Below, piece by piece: positions 16,408 through 25,779 of a stretch of 64,000 bases of DNA. The stretch covers positions 62,001 to 126,000 of the forward strand of contig NZ_JAKZAK010000001.1 of the NCBI RefSeq assembly GCF_023156385.1, written 5' to 3'. Within the stretch, counting starts at the first letter, position 1, and the number at the start of each line of letters is the position of its first letter. A program made the translations under genes and the position numbers. A model generated the notes under the pieces. The model did not search any database. It was given only the letters and a program-made list of their open reading frames with translations, and had not been told where the DNA came from. This DNA is from Marinobacter xestospongiae (GTDB lineage: Bacteria; Pseudomonadota; Gammaproteobacteria; Pseudomonadales; Oleiphilaceae).

Positions 16408-17958
16408 TCAGTGCCGCTCGACCAGGCTGTGCCCGGTCATTTCGGCAGGCTGTTCCAGTCCCATCAGGTCCAGCAGTGACGGTGCGATGTCACTGAGGGC
16501 GCCATCGTCCTTCAGCGACAGTGACGCCGAGCCCAGGTAAACCAGCGGCACCGGACCAATGGTGTGAGCGGTATGGACCTGGCCGGAGTTGGGGTCGGTC
16601 ATCTGCTCGCAGTTACCGTGGTCGGCGGTGACCAAAGCCTGGCCATCGACTTCCTCCAGCGCTTCGGCAATACGTCTGACGCACTGGTCAATGCATTCAG
16701 CGGCCTTGATGGCGGCTTCCAGATTGCCGGTATGGCCCACCATATCGCCGTTGGCGTAGTTGCACACCACCAGGTCGTACTTGCCGCTCTTGATGGCTTC
16801 CACCAGCTTGTCGGTGACTTCCGGTGCGCTCATTTCTGGCTGCAGGTCGTAAGTGGCTACCTTGGGGGAGGGCACCAGAATCCGGTCTTCGCCCTCGAAC
16901 GGCGTTTCCAGGCCACCGTTGAAGAAGAAGGTGACGTGGGCGTACTTCTCGGTTTCGGCAATCCGCAGCTGGGTCTTGCCCTGCTGGGCCATGATCTCGC
17001 CGAGGCCGTTGACCAGTTTCTCCGGCGGGTAGGCACAGCTGGTGTCGATGTCGGCGGCGTATTCGGTCAGCATCACGAAGTCAGCCAGTTGCGGCCGCTT
17101 GCGACGCCCAAACCCTTCCAGCTCGGCTTCAACAAAAGCGCGGGTCATTTCGCGGGCGCGGTCGGCACGGAAGTTCATGAACAGCACCGTGTCGCCTTCA
17201 TTGATTGTGGCTTCCGACTCGCCGGCGGCCTGGATGCGGGTGGCCTTGACGAACTCGTCGTTTTCACCACGCTCGTAGGCCTGCTCCAGGGCGGCAACCG
17301 GGTTGTCGGCAGTGAACTCCGCCTCGCCCAGGGTCATCAGGTTGTAGGCTGCCTCGATGCGATCCCAGCGATTATCCCGGTCCATGGCGTAGTAGCGCCC
17401 GATGATCGAGGCCACGCGGCCAACGCCGAGGGATTTGAGCTTGGCGGCTGCCTTTTCCAGTGACGGCTGGGCGCTGCGGGGGGGCATGTCGCGGCCATCC
17501 AGGAATGCGTGAACGTAGACTTCCTTGGCACCCCGGCTGGCGGCCAGCTCGGCGGCGGCGAGGATATGATCTTCGTGGCTATGGACGCCGCCAGGGGACA
17601 GCAGTCCCATCAGGTGCACGGCACGACCGGCCGCTACGGCCTTGTCGATGGCGGCACACAGCACCGGGTTGGTCTGGAAATCGCCGTCAGCGAGTTCCTT
17701 GTCGATACGGGTCAGGCTCTGGTACACCACGCGGCCGGCGCCCAGATTCATGTGACCGACTTCGGAGTTGCCCATCTGGCCCTGGGGCAGCCCCACAAAC
17801 ATGCCGGACGTGTTCACCAGGGTTTTGGGGCGCTGGTGCCAGACCTGGTCCCAGAACGGGGTATTGGCCTTGCTGATGGCGTTGTCTTCCGCCGGGTCTC
17901 GGTGTCCCCAGCCATCGAGGATAAGCAGTGCAGTGGGCTTGCGCGTCACAGTCATCAC
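16408..17958 (-). CDS. gpmI: 2,3-bisphosphoglycerate-independent phosphoglycerate mutase
   Basis: A 516-residue di-manganese enzyme that interconverts 3- and 2-phosphoglycerate in glycolysis. Metal aspartate D15 in [10 protein letters not shown] and the phosphoserine nucleophile S65 in [15 protein letters not shown] are present, as are the phosphatase-domain motifs ADHGNCEQM and [10 protein letters not shown]. Length is typical. Two adjacent ATG codons (17958 and 17955) can start it. It heads the run to envC, ctpA and yibQ, and is divergent from the rhodanese gene. Confidence 0.97.
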   Translation of the reverse strand: MMTVTRKPTALLILDGWGHRDPAEDNAISKANTPFWDQVWHQRPKTLVNTSGMFVGLPQGQMGNSEVGHMNLGAGRVVYQSLTRIDKELADGDFQTNPVLCAAIDKAVAAGRAVHLMGLLSPGGVHSHEDHILAAAELAASRGAKEVYVHAFLDGRDMPPRSAQPSLEKAAAKLKSLGVGRVASIIGRYYAMDRDNRWDRIEAAYNLMTLGEAEFTADNPVAALEQAYERGENDEFVKATRIQAAGESEATINEGDTVLFMNFRADRAREMTRAFVEAELEGFGRRKRPQLADFVMLTEYAADIDTSCAYPPEKLVNGLGEIMAQQGKTQLRIAETEKYAHVTFFFNGGLETPFEGEDRILVPSPKVATYDLQPEMSAPEVTDKLVEAIKSGKYDLVVCNYANGDMVGHTGNLEAAIKAAECIDQCVRRIAEALEEVDGQALVTADHGNCEQMTDPNSGQVHTAHTIGPVPLVYLGSASLSLKDDGALSDIAPSLLDLMGLEQPAEMTGHSLVERH

Positions 17959-18058
17959 ATCGTCCGGTTGAATTGCGGTGAAAAGAACTGCGGCGATTCT
18001 ACCCGTTTTGCCGGGTGCAGGCTATGTGGGGCGCCTTCTGTCCCCGGGGAGGGGTGTG

Positions 18059-18064
18059 TATAAT
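18059..18064 (+). promoter_or_regulatory. Likely -10 box of the rhodanese-secB transcript
   Basis: A perfect TATAAT lies 33 bases before the rhodanese ATG in the gpmI divergent interval; TTCTGT at 18036-18041 is the only -35-like hexamer at 17 bp and is weak. Confidence 0.5.
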
Positions 18065-18096
18065 CGCGCCAAAATCACTGTTTGCAGGGTCAGTTC

Positions 18097-18513
18097 ATGG
18101 ACAGGTTGTTCGAGTTCGTTGTCAATCATTACATTCTGGTGTCGGTCTTCGTGGTGCTGTTGATTGCCCTGCTGACGCTGGAATCCCGCCGGGGTGGCCA
18201 GAAAGTATCGGCCCAGGCGGCGGTCAGCCTGATCAACCGGGACGAGGCCATTGTGCTGGATATCCGCGACCGCAAGGACTTTGGCGAAGGCCACATCACC
18301 GGGTCCCTGCACATTCCCCTCAGCAGCCTGAAAGAGCGTGCCGGTGAACTCGACAAGCACAAGGGCAAACAGATTATTGTTGCGGACAAGATGGGGCAGC
18401 ACGCCGCCATGGCGGTGAAGCAACTGGTCGCCGATGGCTATGAGAATGTGGTGCGTCTCAACGGCGGTATCGCCGACTGGAAAGCCAGCAACCTGCCGCT
18501 GGTCAAGAAGTGA
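18097..18513 (+). CDS. Membrane-anchored rhodanese-fold protein (YibN-like), active-site Cys missing
   Basis: A 138-residue protein with an N-terminal transmembrane helix (about 8-27) and a single rhodanese domain (VSAQAAVSLINRDEAIVLDIRDRKDF to GGIADWKASNLPL). The loop that normally carries the sulfur-accepting cysteine reads IIVADKMGQHA (93-103), with no cysteine in the domain, so sulfurtransferase activity is unlikely. The same Cys loss seems, from memory, common in pseudomonad homologues next to secB. I start at ATG 18097; an upstream TTG at 18082 is in frame. A glutaredoxin gene often found between it and secB is absent here. Confidence 0.85.
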   Translation: MDRLFEFVVNHYILVSVFVVLLIALLTLESRRGGQKVSAQAAVSLINRDEAIVLDIRDRKDFGEGHITGSLHIPLSSLKERAGELDKHKGKQIIVADKMGQHAAMAVKQLVADGYENVVRLNGGIADWKASNLPLVKK

Positions 18514-18673
18514 TGATCGCCGGGTGACTCCGGTCACCGTCGGGGCCTTGAATTGCCGCGCGATCTGCCGCACTGTCTTACCACAGCACGCAGAACCAGA
18601 GAGCTCTGGCCTGCCGCTCATAACCGAATGATAACCGGGCGCATGCCCATCAAGAGATCGAAAAGGATTCACT

Positions 18674-19171
18674 ATGGCTGACAATCAGCAGGCCGCCGCC
18701 GGCAACGAAAACCAACCTCAGTTCGCACTGCAGCGTATCTACGTCAAGGACCTGTCTTTCGAGTCTCCGAACTCTCCGGACGTGTTTCAGGAGCAGTGGA
18801 AGCCGCAGGTCAGCCTGGACCTCAACACGTCCCACAGCAAGCTGAGTGACAACCAGTTCGAAGTCGTGCTGTCTCTTACTGTCACCGCCAAAGTGGGCGA
18901 GAAAGTGGCTTACATCGTCGAAATCCAACAGGGCGGTGTGTTCATGGTTCAGGGCATTGAAGGTCCGCAACTGGGCCAGATGCTGGGTGCGTACTGCCCC
19001 AACATCCTGTTCCCCTACGCCCGCGAAGCCATCGACGGAGTCGTCAACAAGGGCAGCTTCCCGGCCCTGATGCTGGCACCGGTCAACTTTGACGCCATCT
19101 ACGCCCAGGCCCTCAAGCGTCAGCAGGACGAAGCCAAAGGCGAAGCGGCCGAAGAAGGCTCCGCGCACTGA
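18674..19171 (+). CDS. secB: Protein-export chaperone SecB
   Basis: A 165-residue SecB, the tetrameric cytosolic chaperone that keeps preproteins unfolded and hands them to SecA. Family features include [19 protein letters not shown] near the N-terminus, the strand with GVFMVQGI, and the conserved [21 protein letters not shown] and [15 protein letters not shown] segments. The start has GAAAAGGA upstream. It is 160 bp after the rhodanese gene in the same direction. Confidence 0.97.
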   Translation: MADNQQAAAGNENQPQFALQRIYVKDLSFESPNSPDVFQEQWKPQVSLDLNTSHSKLSDNQFEVVLSLTVTAKVGEKVAYIVEIQQGGVFMVQGIEGPQLGQMLGAYCPNILFPYAREAIDGVVNKGSFPALMLAPVNFDAIYAQALKRQQDEAKGEAAEEGSAH

Positions 19172-19426
19172 TCGCCTGATCGGAGGCTCCCCGGGCCTCC
19201 TGATCCTCCCCGGCGTGGCCTCTCGATGGGCGCGCCGGCCCTCCCGCCCAAGCTGTTTACCCATCTCTTTTCGCCAGCGTTTCCCCAGCGCCTTGGCGAT
19301 GTTTCGAGCGCCCTGCCAGGGCACAACCATCTGGCATCACTGAAAGCCGGTTTTTGAACACTGTCACAACGATGGCCGCCTGGCCCGATCGGCCGTCACC
19401 CTCTGCCCGGTATGTCGCATCTCTCA
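19172..19426. other. Non-coding gap after secB with weak hairpin
   Basis: No gene is seen here. A GGAGGC/GCCTCC stem (19182-19187 with 19195-19200) lies 10 bases past secB; without a T-tract it is at best a weak terminator. The rest carries no recognisable signal until the haem-locus promoter. Confidence 0.4.
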
Positions 19427-19468
19427 TTGACTTGGAGCTAAAAATAAAAAAGAATCACTCTCATTAGC
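19427..19468 (+). promoter_or_regulatory. Promoter with Fur-like operator for haem-uptake locus
   Basis: TTGACT (19427-19432) and AAGAAT (19450-19455) are 17 bp apart. Overlapping the -10, the 19-mer at 19450-19468 matches the Fur consensus (GATAATGATAATCATTATC) at 12 of 19 positions by my count, best in its right half TCATTAGC. An iron-repressed haem receptor gene begins 20 bases later, which fits. Confidence 0.6.
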
Positions 19469-19487
19469 GTTAGCTCTAAGGTTTAAA

Positions 19488-21527
19488 ATGATCCCTCTCA
19501 CACTCCGGTCTTCCTTTTCGTCCTGCTCACTGTCCGGTTCCCTGCTGCTGACTCTGGCTCTGTCCGGTGTCGTGACGCCCGCTATGGCGGCCAACGAAGA
19601 GCAGTCGCACTACCTTGATGAGATTGTAGTCACCGGTACCCGCTCGGCCCGCACTGTCAGCGACACGCCTGTGCGCACCGAAGTGGTGACCCGGCGGGAA
19701 CTGGAGAAAACCCACGCCCGCTCGGTGGCTGATGCCCTGGAGGATGTACCTGGCCTGCTGCTGCGCAACATCCACGGCAAGGCCGGGCAGGAAGTCTGGT
19801 TGCAGGGCATCAACGCCGATCGCGTACTGGTGCTGATTGATGGCATGCCGATGACGGCAACCACCGGGTCGTCGGTGGATGTCAGTCAGCTGGCCATTCT
19901 CGATGTTGAACGTATCGAAGTGGTCAAGGGCGCGGTTTCGGCGCAGTACGGCAGTGCCGCCATGGGCGGGGTGATCAATGTCATTACCCGTCAGGTGGAG
20001 CCGGGACTGGCGGGCGAGCTGACGATGGATGTCGGCAGCTATGGTGACCAGAACCCCAGCGGCGATCACTGGGATGTGGGCCGCCACAGCCTCCGTGGCG
20101 GTGTCGATCTTGGTAATGACCAGTGGCGGCTGCGGGTGTCCGGTTCCAGCCAGGAGTCCGATGGTATCGATCCGCAGCCGGATACCTGGCAGCGGCCGGG
20201 GGATGAGTACGAACGTAACCAGTTCAACTCCCGGCTGACCTGGTTGCCACAGGCTGGCCAGGAGGTCTTTGCCGAGGTTGGCGGGTTCGAGGAACAGGCG
20301 GCCTCGCGGTTTATTCAGGCTCGCCCCGGCGGGCTCACCGAGAATCACATCAAGGACGAGTCGGTAGAACGGGTGCGGCTGGGCTCGGGTGGCCATCATC
20401 AGTTGTCGGAGCGCCAGCAGCTGCACTGGAATCTGTTGCATGAAACCCTGACCGATGACACTGAGAAGTCCGACGCCGCCAGTCGCTACGACTTCCGCAG
20501 TGCGGACCTGACCCTGTCCCAGCTGTCTGCCCACACCGAACTGGCCGCGACCGAGTTTCACACCCTGATGGTGGGGGGCGATTACCGTCATGAATCGCTG
20601 GAACAGACCAAGGATGGCGTCTCTGAGCTGTTCGGCGACGACCGTGCCAGCCGCAGCAGTCGGGAGCTTTGGCTGCAGGACACCTGGATGCCGAGTGACC
20701 GCTGGGAGTGGGTGGTGGGCCTGCGGGGCCAGTACGACTCCGATTTTGGCGACCACTTTGCCCCCAAGCTCAACCTGCGTTACGACCTGGCGCCGGGGAG
20801 CGACGTCAACCACTACATCCGCGCCAGTTGGGGTGGCGGCTATCGGGTGCCGAACCTCAAGGAACGCCACTACCTGTTTGATCACAGCCAGCTGGGTTAC
20901 GTGGTGGTGGGGCAGCCGGAGCTGCGGCCGGAGTCTTCCGAGAGCGTTCAGCTGGGGTGGGGCATAAATGTGCGCCAGCAGGGCTGGTTGGAGGTCAATG
21001 CCTTTCTCAACAACATCGAAGACCTGATCCAGACCGAGTTCGATGCCATAGCCACCACCGAGCGGGGCGATGGCGTGGCGGTCTACACCTATCGCAATGT
21101 CGCCAAGGCCCGCACCCGCGGTATCGAAACCACCGCCGGCTGGCAGCTCGCTCCCGGCTGGGAACTGACCGCGGGCTACACCTACACCGAGGCCGAAGAC
21201 CGCTCCGGCGGCGTCGACCTGACCCGCCGCCCGGAACACCAGGGCCGGGTGGCGCTCGATGGCCGTACCGGCATTCCCGGCATGTCCTGGTCCACCCGCA
21301 TCCGCAGCCAGAGTTCGGAAGTGGTGGACGCCAGTTTCGGCCGCACCTCGCCAGGCTTCACGACGGTCGACCTGAAGCTCAATCAACGTCTCGGCGACAA
21401 CCTGAAGCTGTTTGCCGGCGTCGACAACCTCACCGACCGCCAGCGCGATTTCGACAACCAGAACGATTTTGGCCCGGTGGCGGGGCGCTTCATCTACGGC
21501 GGCCTGACACTGAAGTTCGCCCGCTGA
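19488..21527 (+). CDS. hmuR: TonB-dependent outer-membrane haem receptor
   Basis: A 679-residue TonB-dependent receptor: signal peptide (about 1-35), TonB box-like DEIVVTGTR (about 44-52), plug domain (about 55-165) and a 22-strand barrel ending in an aromatic-basic tail (YGGLTLKFAR). The segment YRVPNLKERHYLFDHSQLG followed by GQPELRPE corresponds to the FRAP and NPNL boxes of haem receptors, with histidines between them. It starts a plus-strand locus with an HmuY-like lipoprotein, a HemS-type protein and a haem ABC transporter, so haem is the expected substrate. The gene name is by analogy. Confidence 0.88.
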   Translation: MIPLTLRSSFSSCSLSGSLLLTLALSGVVTPAMAANEEQSHYLDEIVVTGTRSARTVSDTPVRTEVVTRRELEKTHARSVADALEDVPGLLLRNIHGKAGQEVWLQGINADRVLVLIDGMPMTATTGSSVDVSQLAILDVERIEVVKGAVSAQYGSAAMGGVINVITRQVEPGLAGELTMDVGSYGDQNPSGDHWDVGRHSLRGGVDLGNDQWRLRVSGSSQESDGIDPQPDTWQRPGDEYERNQFNSRLTWLPQAGQEVFAEVGGFEEQAASRFIQARPGGLTENHIKDESVERVRLGSGGHHQLSERQQLHWNLLHETLTDDTEKSDAASRYDFRSADLTLSQLSAHTELAATEFHTLMVGGDYRHESLEQTKDGVSELFGDDRASRSSRELWLQDTWMPSDRWEWVVGLRGQYDSDFGDHFAPKLNLRYDLAPGSDVNHYIRASWGGGYRVPNLKERHYLFDHSQLGYVVVGQPELRPESSESVQLGWGINVRQQGWLEVNAFLNNIEDLIQTEFDAIATTERGDGVAVYTYRNVAKARTRGIETTAGWQLAPGWELTAGYTYTEAEDRSGGVDLTRRPEHQGRVALDGRTGIPGMSWSTRIRSQSSEVVDASFGRTSPGFTTVDLKLNQRLGDNLKLFAGVDNLTDRQRDFDNQNDFGPVAGRFIYGGLTLKFAR

Positions 21528-21617
21528 TGACTCGAGACGCTGGTGAAACGCCAGTGGCAACCCATTGAAAAAATGAAAACCAACCCTTCACGCTTGATAA
21601 CAGAAAAGGACAGATCC

Positions 21618-22790
21618 ATGGCACAGACACGCTGGATGATTGGAATGGCCCTGACCACCACACTCCTGACCGGGTGCGGCGGCAGCAGCGACAACAAGAT
21701 CGACGACAACCCCGATAACGGCGGTTCCGACAATGGTGGTGACGGCATCACCCGCATGGTGGTCGATGCCTCCAGCAGTGACACCATGGCCTACCTCAAT
21801 CTGGCGTCTGGCGAGGTACTGAACCTGACCGCAGCCCAGGCCGCCGAGTCCGAGGACTGGCACCTGGCCCTGCGCCGCTACAACATCCAGCTCAATGGCG
21901 GTGCGTCCGGGCCGGGCGCCGTGGTCGGCGTGGTCGGTGACGATCAGGCGGACTTCTATGATGACAGTGGCGAGCCAGTGGCCAACGTGTTCCTCAACGC
22001 CACCCCGGATTCCGAACTGGAGCACCTGAAAGACACCTTTACCGCGCCCGCCCGCTGGAGCCAGGACTCTGTAGTCAGTGGTCTCGGCGAAGCCTGGTAC
22101 AACTACGACCACAGCAACGGCAACATGTCGGCCAACAGCGACAACGGCTATCTGCTGCGCTCCGGCGAAGGCGACAGCTACGCCCGCCTGCGGGCCACCG
22201 AGTTTACCTTCCCGACCCGTACCGGGCAGGGCATTACCAGCTTTGAGTTCAGCTTTGACGTCCAGCCCGCCGGTACCGAACAGTTCACCGGCACCGCCAC
22301 CTTTACCGGATCGATTCCGCCGGAAGGTGGTGAGCGCTGCTTCGATTTCGACAGCAATGCCACCGTCGACTGCGCCAGCTCCGAGAACTGGGACCTGGTC
22401 CTCGGCTTTGCCGATCGCAGTCTCTACCTGCGAACCAACAGTGGCCCTTCCGGCAATGGGGACGGCGGTGCCTTCGGCCCGATGACCTGGAGCGATCTGT
22501 CCGATTACACCAGCGCCACCACCGATCCCGGTGGCAATTCACTGGCCAGCCATTTCAACGCCGATTCCACCGGCGGGGTGTTTGTGGATCATGGCTGGTA
22601 CGCCTACAACCTGAGCGAACAGCACCAGCTCTGGCCAAACTACCGGGTCTACCTGATCGATACCGACCGCAACGATGACGCCTCGCCGGTCTACGCCGTG
22701 CAGCTGATCGGCTACTACGGTGACGACGGCGAAAGCGGTCAGCCGGTGCTGCGCTGGCGTGAAGTCACCCTGACCGAAGCAGCGGAGTAA
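21618..22790 (+). CDS. hmuY: HmuY-like lipoprotein with two tandem haem-binding-type domains
   Basis: A 390-residue lipoprotein: signal with lipobox LLTGC (cysteine 20), an Asp/Asn/Gly-rich linker (about 22-45) and two HmuY-like modules. The repeat is visible as SEDWHLALRRYNIQLNGGASGPG in the first half and SENWDLVLGFADRSLYLRTNSGPSG in the second. HmuY of Porphyromonas gingivalis is a haem-capturing surface lipoprotein that passes haem to HmuR. ATG 21618 is preceded by AAAGGA; an upstream frame from 21543 would spoil the signal peptide. It is 90 bp after the receptor gene and 4 bp before hmuS. Confidence 0.8.
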   Translation: MAQTRWMIGMALTTTLLTGCGGSSDNKIDDNPDNGGSDNGGDGITRMVVDASSSDTMAYLNLASGEVLNLTAAQAAESEDWHLALRRYNIQLNGGASGPGAVVGVVGDDQADFYDDSGEPVANVFLNATPDSELEHLKDTFTAPARWSQDSVVSGLGEAWYNYDHSNGNMSANSDNGYLLRSGEGDSYARLRATEFTFPTRTGQGITSFEFSFDVQPAGTEQFTGTATFTGSIPPEGGERCFDFDSNATVDCASSENWDLVLGFADRSLYLRTNSGPSGNGDGGAFGPMTWSDLSDYTSATTDPGGNSLASHFNADSTGGVFVDHGWYAYNLSEQHQLWPNYRVYLIDTDRNDDASPVYAVQLIGYYGDDGESGQPVLRWREVTLTEAAE

Positions 22791-22794
22791 CAGC

Positions 22795-23907
22795 ATGGCT
22801 GCGATGGATACCATTTCAGAAGTGCCACAGGCGCCGATCGATCACACGCTGGCCCAGCGCTGGCAGGCGTTGCTGGCGGAACAGCCCAATCTGCGGATTC
22901 GCAACGCCGCCCGCGAGTTGGGGGTGAGTGAACTGGAGCTGCTGCTGTGCCGTGAAGCCGGCTCGGTCACTCCGTTGGTGGCCGACTTTGGCGGCCTGCT
23001 CAAGGCGATGGACCCGGTTGGGGAGGTGATGATCCTCAGTCGCAACGAGCAGGTTGTCCATGAAGTAACCGCCGCCTTCCACGACTTCAAGGTGGGGGGC
23101 TCCGGGGCCATGGGGCTGGCCGTGGGGGACATCGATGTGCGGGTGTTCTTCAATAACTGGCACTACGGCTACCGGGTGCTGGAATCCGGACGCGGTGGCA
23201 CCCGCGAGAGCCTGCAGTTCTTCGATGGTCATGGTCGGGCGGTGCACAAGATCTACCGCACCGACGGCACCGATGCCGAAGCCTGGGAGGCGCTGGTAGC
23301 GCGCTTTCAGGCCGACGCCGATACCTTACCGGCGCTGGCTCCGGTACTGAATCCGGCGCCGGCGCCCCAGCCCCGAACACCGGTCGCCGAGGTTGAGCTG
23401 GCACCGTTACAGGCGGACTGGGCCGCGCTCAAGGACGTCCATCACTTCCACGCCATGCTCAAGCGCAACAAGGTGGACCGGCTGACGGCGGTAGAGCTGA
23501 TGGGGCCGGACTGGTGCCGACAGCTGCAGACCCAGCCCGAACTGGCACCATCGCCGCTGGATCTATTGTTGCACCAGGTGCAGCGCAGTGAATGCCCGGT
23601 GATGGTGTTTGTGGGCAATCCCGGCATCGTGCAGATCTTTACCGGCACCGTCAGTAACCTGCGCCGCACCGGACCGTGGATGAACGTGCTGGACCCTGGT
23701 TTCAACCTGCATGCCAACACCGACGGCATCACCGCCTGGTGGGTGACCCGACGGCCCTCCACCGACGGCACCATCACCTCGGTGGAAGGCTACAACGCCG
23801 ACGGCGAGCTGGTGATCACCGTGTTTGGCAAGCGCAAACCCGGGCAGGCGGAATCGGAAGCCTGGCGGGCGGAAGTGTGGGCTCTGGAGGAGGCGTTATG
23901 CGTATAA
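22795..23907 (+). CDS. hmuS: Cytosolic haem-handling protein, HemS/HmuS family
   Basis: A 370-residue protein with the two-repeat HemS/ChuS/HmuS architecture. The N-terminal repeat has LAEQPNLRIRNAARELGVSE and VMILSRNEQVVHE; the C-terminal repeat has KDVHHFHAMLKRNKVDRL and VFVGNPGIVQIFTG. Family members bind haem in the cytosol and either degrade it or pass it to an oxygenase. A Pro-rich linker (about 180-200) joins the halves. The stop overlaps the start of hmuT by 10 bp, as expected for a tightly coupled operon. Confidence 0.92.
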   Translation: MAAMDTISEVPQAPIDHTLAQRWQALLAEQPNLRIRNAARELGVSELELLLCREAGSVTPLVADFGGLLKAMDPVGEVMILSRNEQVVHEVTAAFHDFKVGGSGAMGLAVGDIDVRVFFNNWHYGYRVLESGRGGTRESLQFFDGHGRAVHKIYRTDGTDAEAWEALVARFQADADTLPALAPVLNPAPAPQPRTPVAEVELAPLQADWAALKDVHHFHAMLKRNKVDRLTAVELMGPDWCRQLQTQPELAPSPLDLLLHQVQRSECPVMVFVGNPGIVQIFTGTVSNLRRTGPWMNVLDPGFNLHANTDGITAWWVTRRPSTDGTITSVEGYNADGELVITVFGKRKPGQAESEAWRAEVWALEEALCV

Positions 23908-24749
23908 CCCTGCTGGCTGCTCTGACGCTGCTGACATCGGTGGCCCAGGCGGCAGACCCGGCATCCGATCTTCGGGTTGTCAGTGCCAACGGCGCCATCA
24001 CCGAAACCATCTATGCCCTGGGGGGCGAAGAGGCTCTGGTAGCGGTAGACACCACCAGTGTCTATCCGGCAGAGGCCCGCCGCCTGCCCAAGGTTGGCTA
24101 TCTGCGGGCGCTGCCATTTGAAGGCGTGCTGTCGCTGCAGCCGGATCGGCTGATCACCACCGTGGAGGCCCAGCCGAAACAGACCCTGGAGCGTCTGGCG
24201 GCCGCCGGCGTGGAGGTGGAACAGCTGCCGCTGGCCCGTTCGCCCGAGGCCACCATGGCGCGGGTCACCCGGGTGGGTGAGCTGCTTGGCAAACAGACGG
24301 AGGCGGCCGCGCTGGTGGCGGAAATGGCCGATGACTTCGCTGCACTTGCCAAAGACGTCGAGGCCCGGGGCTGGCGGCCGAGGGTGCTGCTGATCATGTC
24401 TGCCGGTAACCATGGCGTGGTGTTTGGTGGCGCCGACACCGGGGCTGATGCCTTTATCCAGAGCCTGGGCGCCGACAACGCCGTGGCGACGGTGACGGGC
24501 TACAAGCCGGCAAGCCGGGAGGCAATCATCAGTGCCAGCCCCGATGCGATCATCATCGCCGAAGCGACCCCGGGCCAGTTCCGGATAGAGGATTGGCCGG
24601 AACTGGCGCAGCTGCCGGCCTGGAGCAGCGGCCACCATTACACCGGCGACAGCATGTTCCTGCTGGGGTATGGCCCGCGCCTGGCGGACGCGCTGGCAGA
24701 GGTGAACGAGATCCTGCCGAGTCAGCCCGTGTCGGGCCATGACGACTGA
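23898..24749 (+). CDS. hmuT: Haem ABC transporter periplasmic binding protein
   Basis: A 283-residue periplasmic haem-binding protein of the BtuF/HmuT class with a signal peptide (MRITLLAALTLLTSVAQA), two lobes joined by a long helix, and family motifs RVVSANGAITETIYALG and VFGGADTGADAFIQSLGADNAV. A haem-ligand tyrosine is probably in VDTTSVYPAEA. Its ATG lies within the last codons of hmuS and its end overlaps hmuU by 11 bp. A longer in-frame version starting near 23676 is only a read-through of the hmuS region. Confidence 0.93.
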   Translation: MRITLLAALTLLTSVAQAADPASDLRVVSANGAITETIYALGGEEALVAVDTTSVYPAEARRLPKVGYLRALPFEGVLSLQPDRLITTVEAQPKQTLERLAAAGVEVEQLPLARSPEATMARVTRVGELLGKQTEAAALVAEMADDFAALAKDVEARGWRPRVLLIMSAGNHGVVFGGADTGADAFIQSLGADNAVATVTGYKPASREAIISASPDAIIIAEATPGQFRIEDWPELAQLPAWSSGHHYTGDSMFLLGYGPRLADALAEVNEILPSQPVSGHDD

Positions 24750-25779
24750 GGCAACGGTCAGGCGCCTGCCGCCGGCGCCGGTGTATGCCGCGCTGTTGCT
24801 GCTGTCACTGGCGGTGGCGCTGCTGTCACTGACCAGTGGTGCCTACCCGCTGCCAGCCAGGCAGGTACTGGCATTGCTGGCAAACAGCAATGCCGGTGAC
24901 ACCGCGGCACAGATGGTGCTGTTCGATATTCGTATGCCGCGGCTGCTGCTGGGGTTCCTGACCGGGGCGGTGCTGGCGGTGTCCGGCGCAATCCTGCAGG
25001 GGCTGTTTCGCAACCCGTTGGCGGACCCGGTGTTGATCGGGGTGTCCGGTGGCGCGGCGATGGCTGCGGTGGCGGTGATTGTGCTGGGCAGCACCTGGCT
25101 GTCGGGCTGGACCCTGTTTGCCGGTCGCTGGGCGATCCCGGTGGCCGCGTTCCTGGGGGCCACCGGCACCACGCTGCTGGCCTGGCGCATTGCCAGCCGC
25201 TCCGGCCAGGTCTCGGTGGCCACCCTGCTGCTGGCGGGGATCGCCATCAACGCCATCGCCGCCGCGATCACCGGGTTGCTGACCTTCCATGCCGACGACG
25301 GTGAGCTCCGCTCCCTGACCTTCTGGAACATGGGCAGCCTGGGGCAGGCGCGCTGGGACGACCTGGTGGTGGCGGGGCCGTGGATGCTGCTGGCACTGGT
25401 GCTGGCGCCCTGGCTGGCAAGACCGCTGGACGCCTTCACCATGGGCGAGGCGGTCGCCGGCCACCTGGGCTATTCGGTGGTGTGGATCAAGCGCGGCGCG
25501 ATCCTGCTGGTGGCACTGGGTGCGGGAGCGGCAGTGGCGGTGACCGGGCTGATCGGCTTTGTGGGCCTGGTGGTGCCGCATCTGCTGCGGCAACTGGTGG
25601 GCGCCGGCCATCGCCTGCTGCTGCCAGGCTCCGCCCTCGCCGGGGGCGCGCTGCTGGTGGGGGCGGACTGCATTGCGCGGGTCATTGTGGCGCCGGCGGA
25701 GTTGCCCATCGGGCTGATGATGGCGCTGCTGGGCGGCCCGTTCTTTCTGTTTCTGTTGATGCGAATGAGGGTGAGCTGA
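24739..25779 (+). CDS. hmuU: Haem ABC transporter permease
   Basis: A 346-residue FecCD-type permease with about ten membrane helices. Conserved family stretches are seen: LPRLLLGFL-like MPRLLLGFLTGAVLAVSGAILQGLFRNPLADP, the coupling region with GEAVAGHLGY, and ALGAGAAVAVTGLIGFVGLVVPHLLRQLVG. It forms the inner-membrane channel with HmuV and accepts haem from HmuT. The start overlaps hmuT by 11 bp and the stop shares one base with the hmuV ATG (TGATG). Confidence 0.95.
   Translation: MTTEATVRRLPPAPVYAALLLLSLAVALLSLTSGAYPLPARQVLALLANSNAGDTAAQMVLFDIRMPRLLLGFLTGAVLAVSGAILQGLFRNPLADPVLIGVSGGAAMAAVAVIVLGSTWLSGWTLFAGRWAIPVAAFLGATGTTLLAWRIASRSGQVSVATLLLAGIAINAIAAAITGLLTFHADDGELRSLTFWNMGSLGQARWDDLVVAGPWMLLALVLAPWLARPLDAFTMGEAVAGHLGYSVVWIKRGAILLVALGAGAAVAVTGLIGFVGLVVPHLLRQLVGAGHRLLLPGSALAGGALLVGADCIARVIVAPAELPIGLMMALLGGPFFLFLLMRMRVS

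Noticed and set aside
19527..21560. A 677-codon open frame antisense to the TonB receptor gene
   Set aside because: Its product is low-complexity, rich in His, Gln, Val and Ala and has no domain; long antisense frames are common in G+C-rich genes with this codon bias. The plus-strand receptor has clear motifs.
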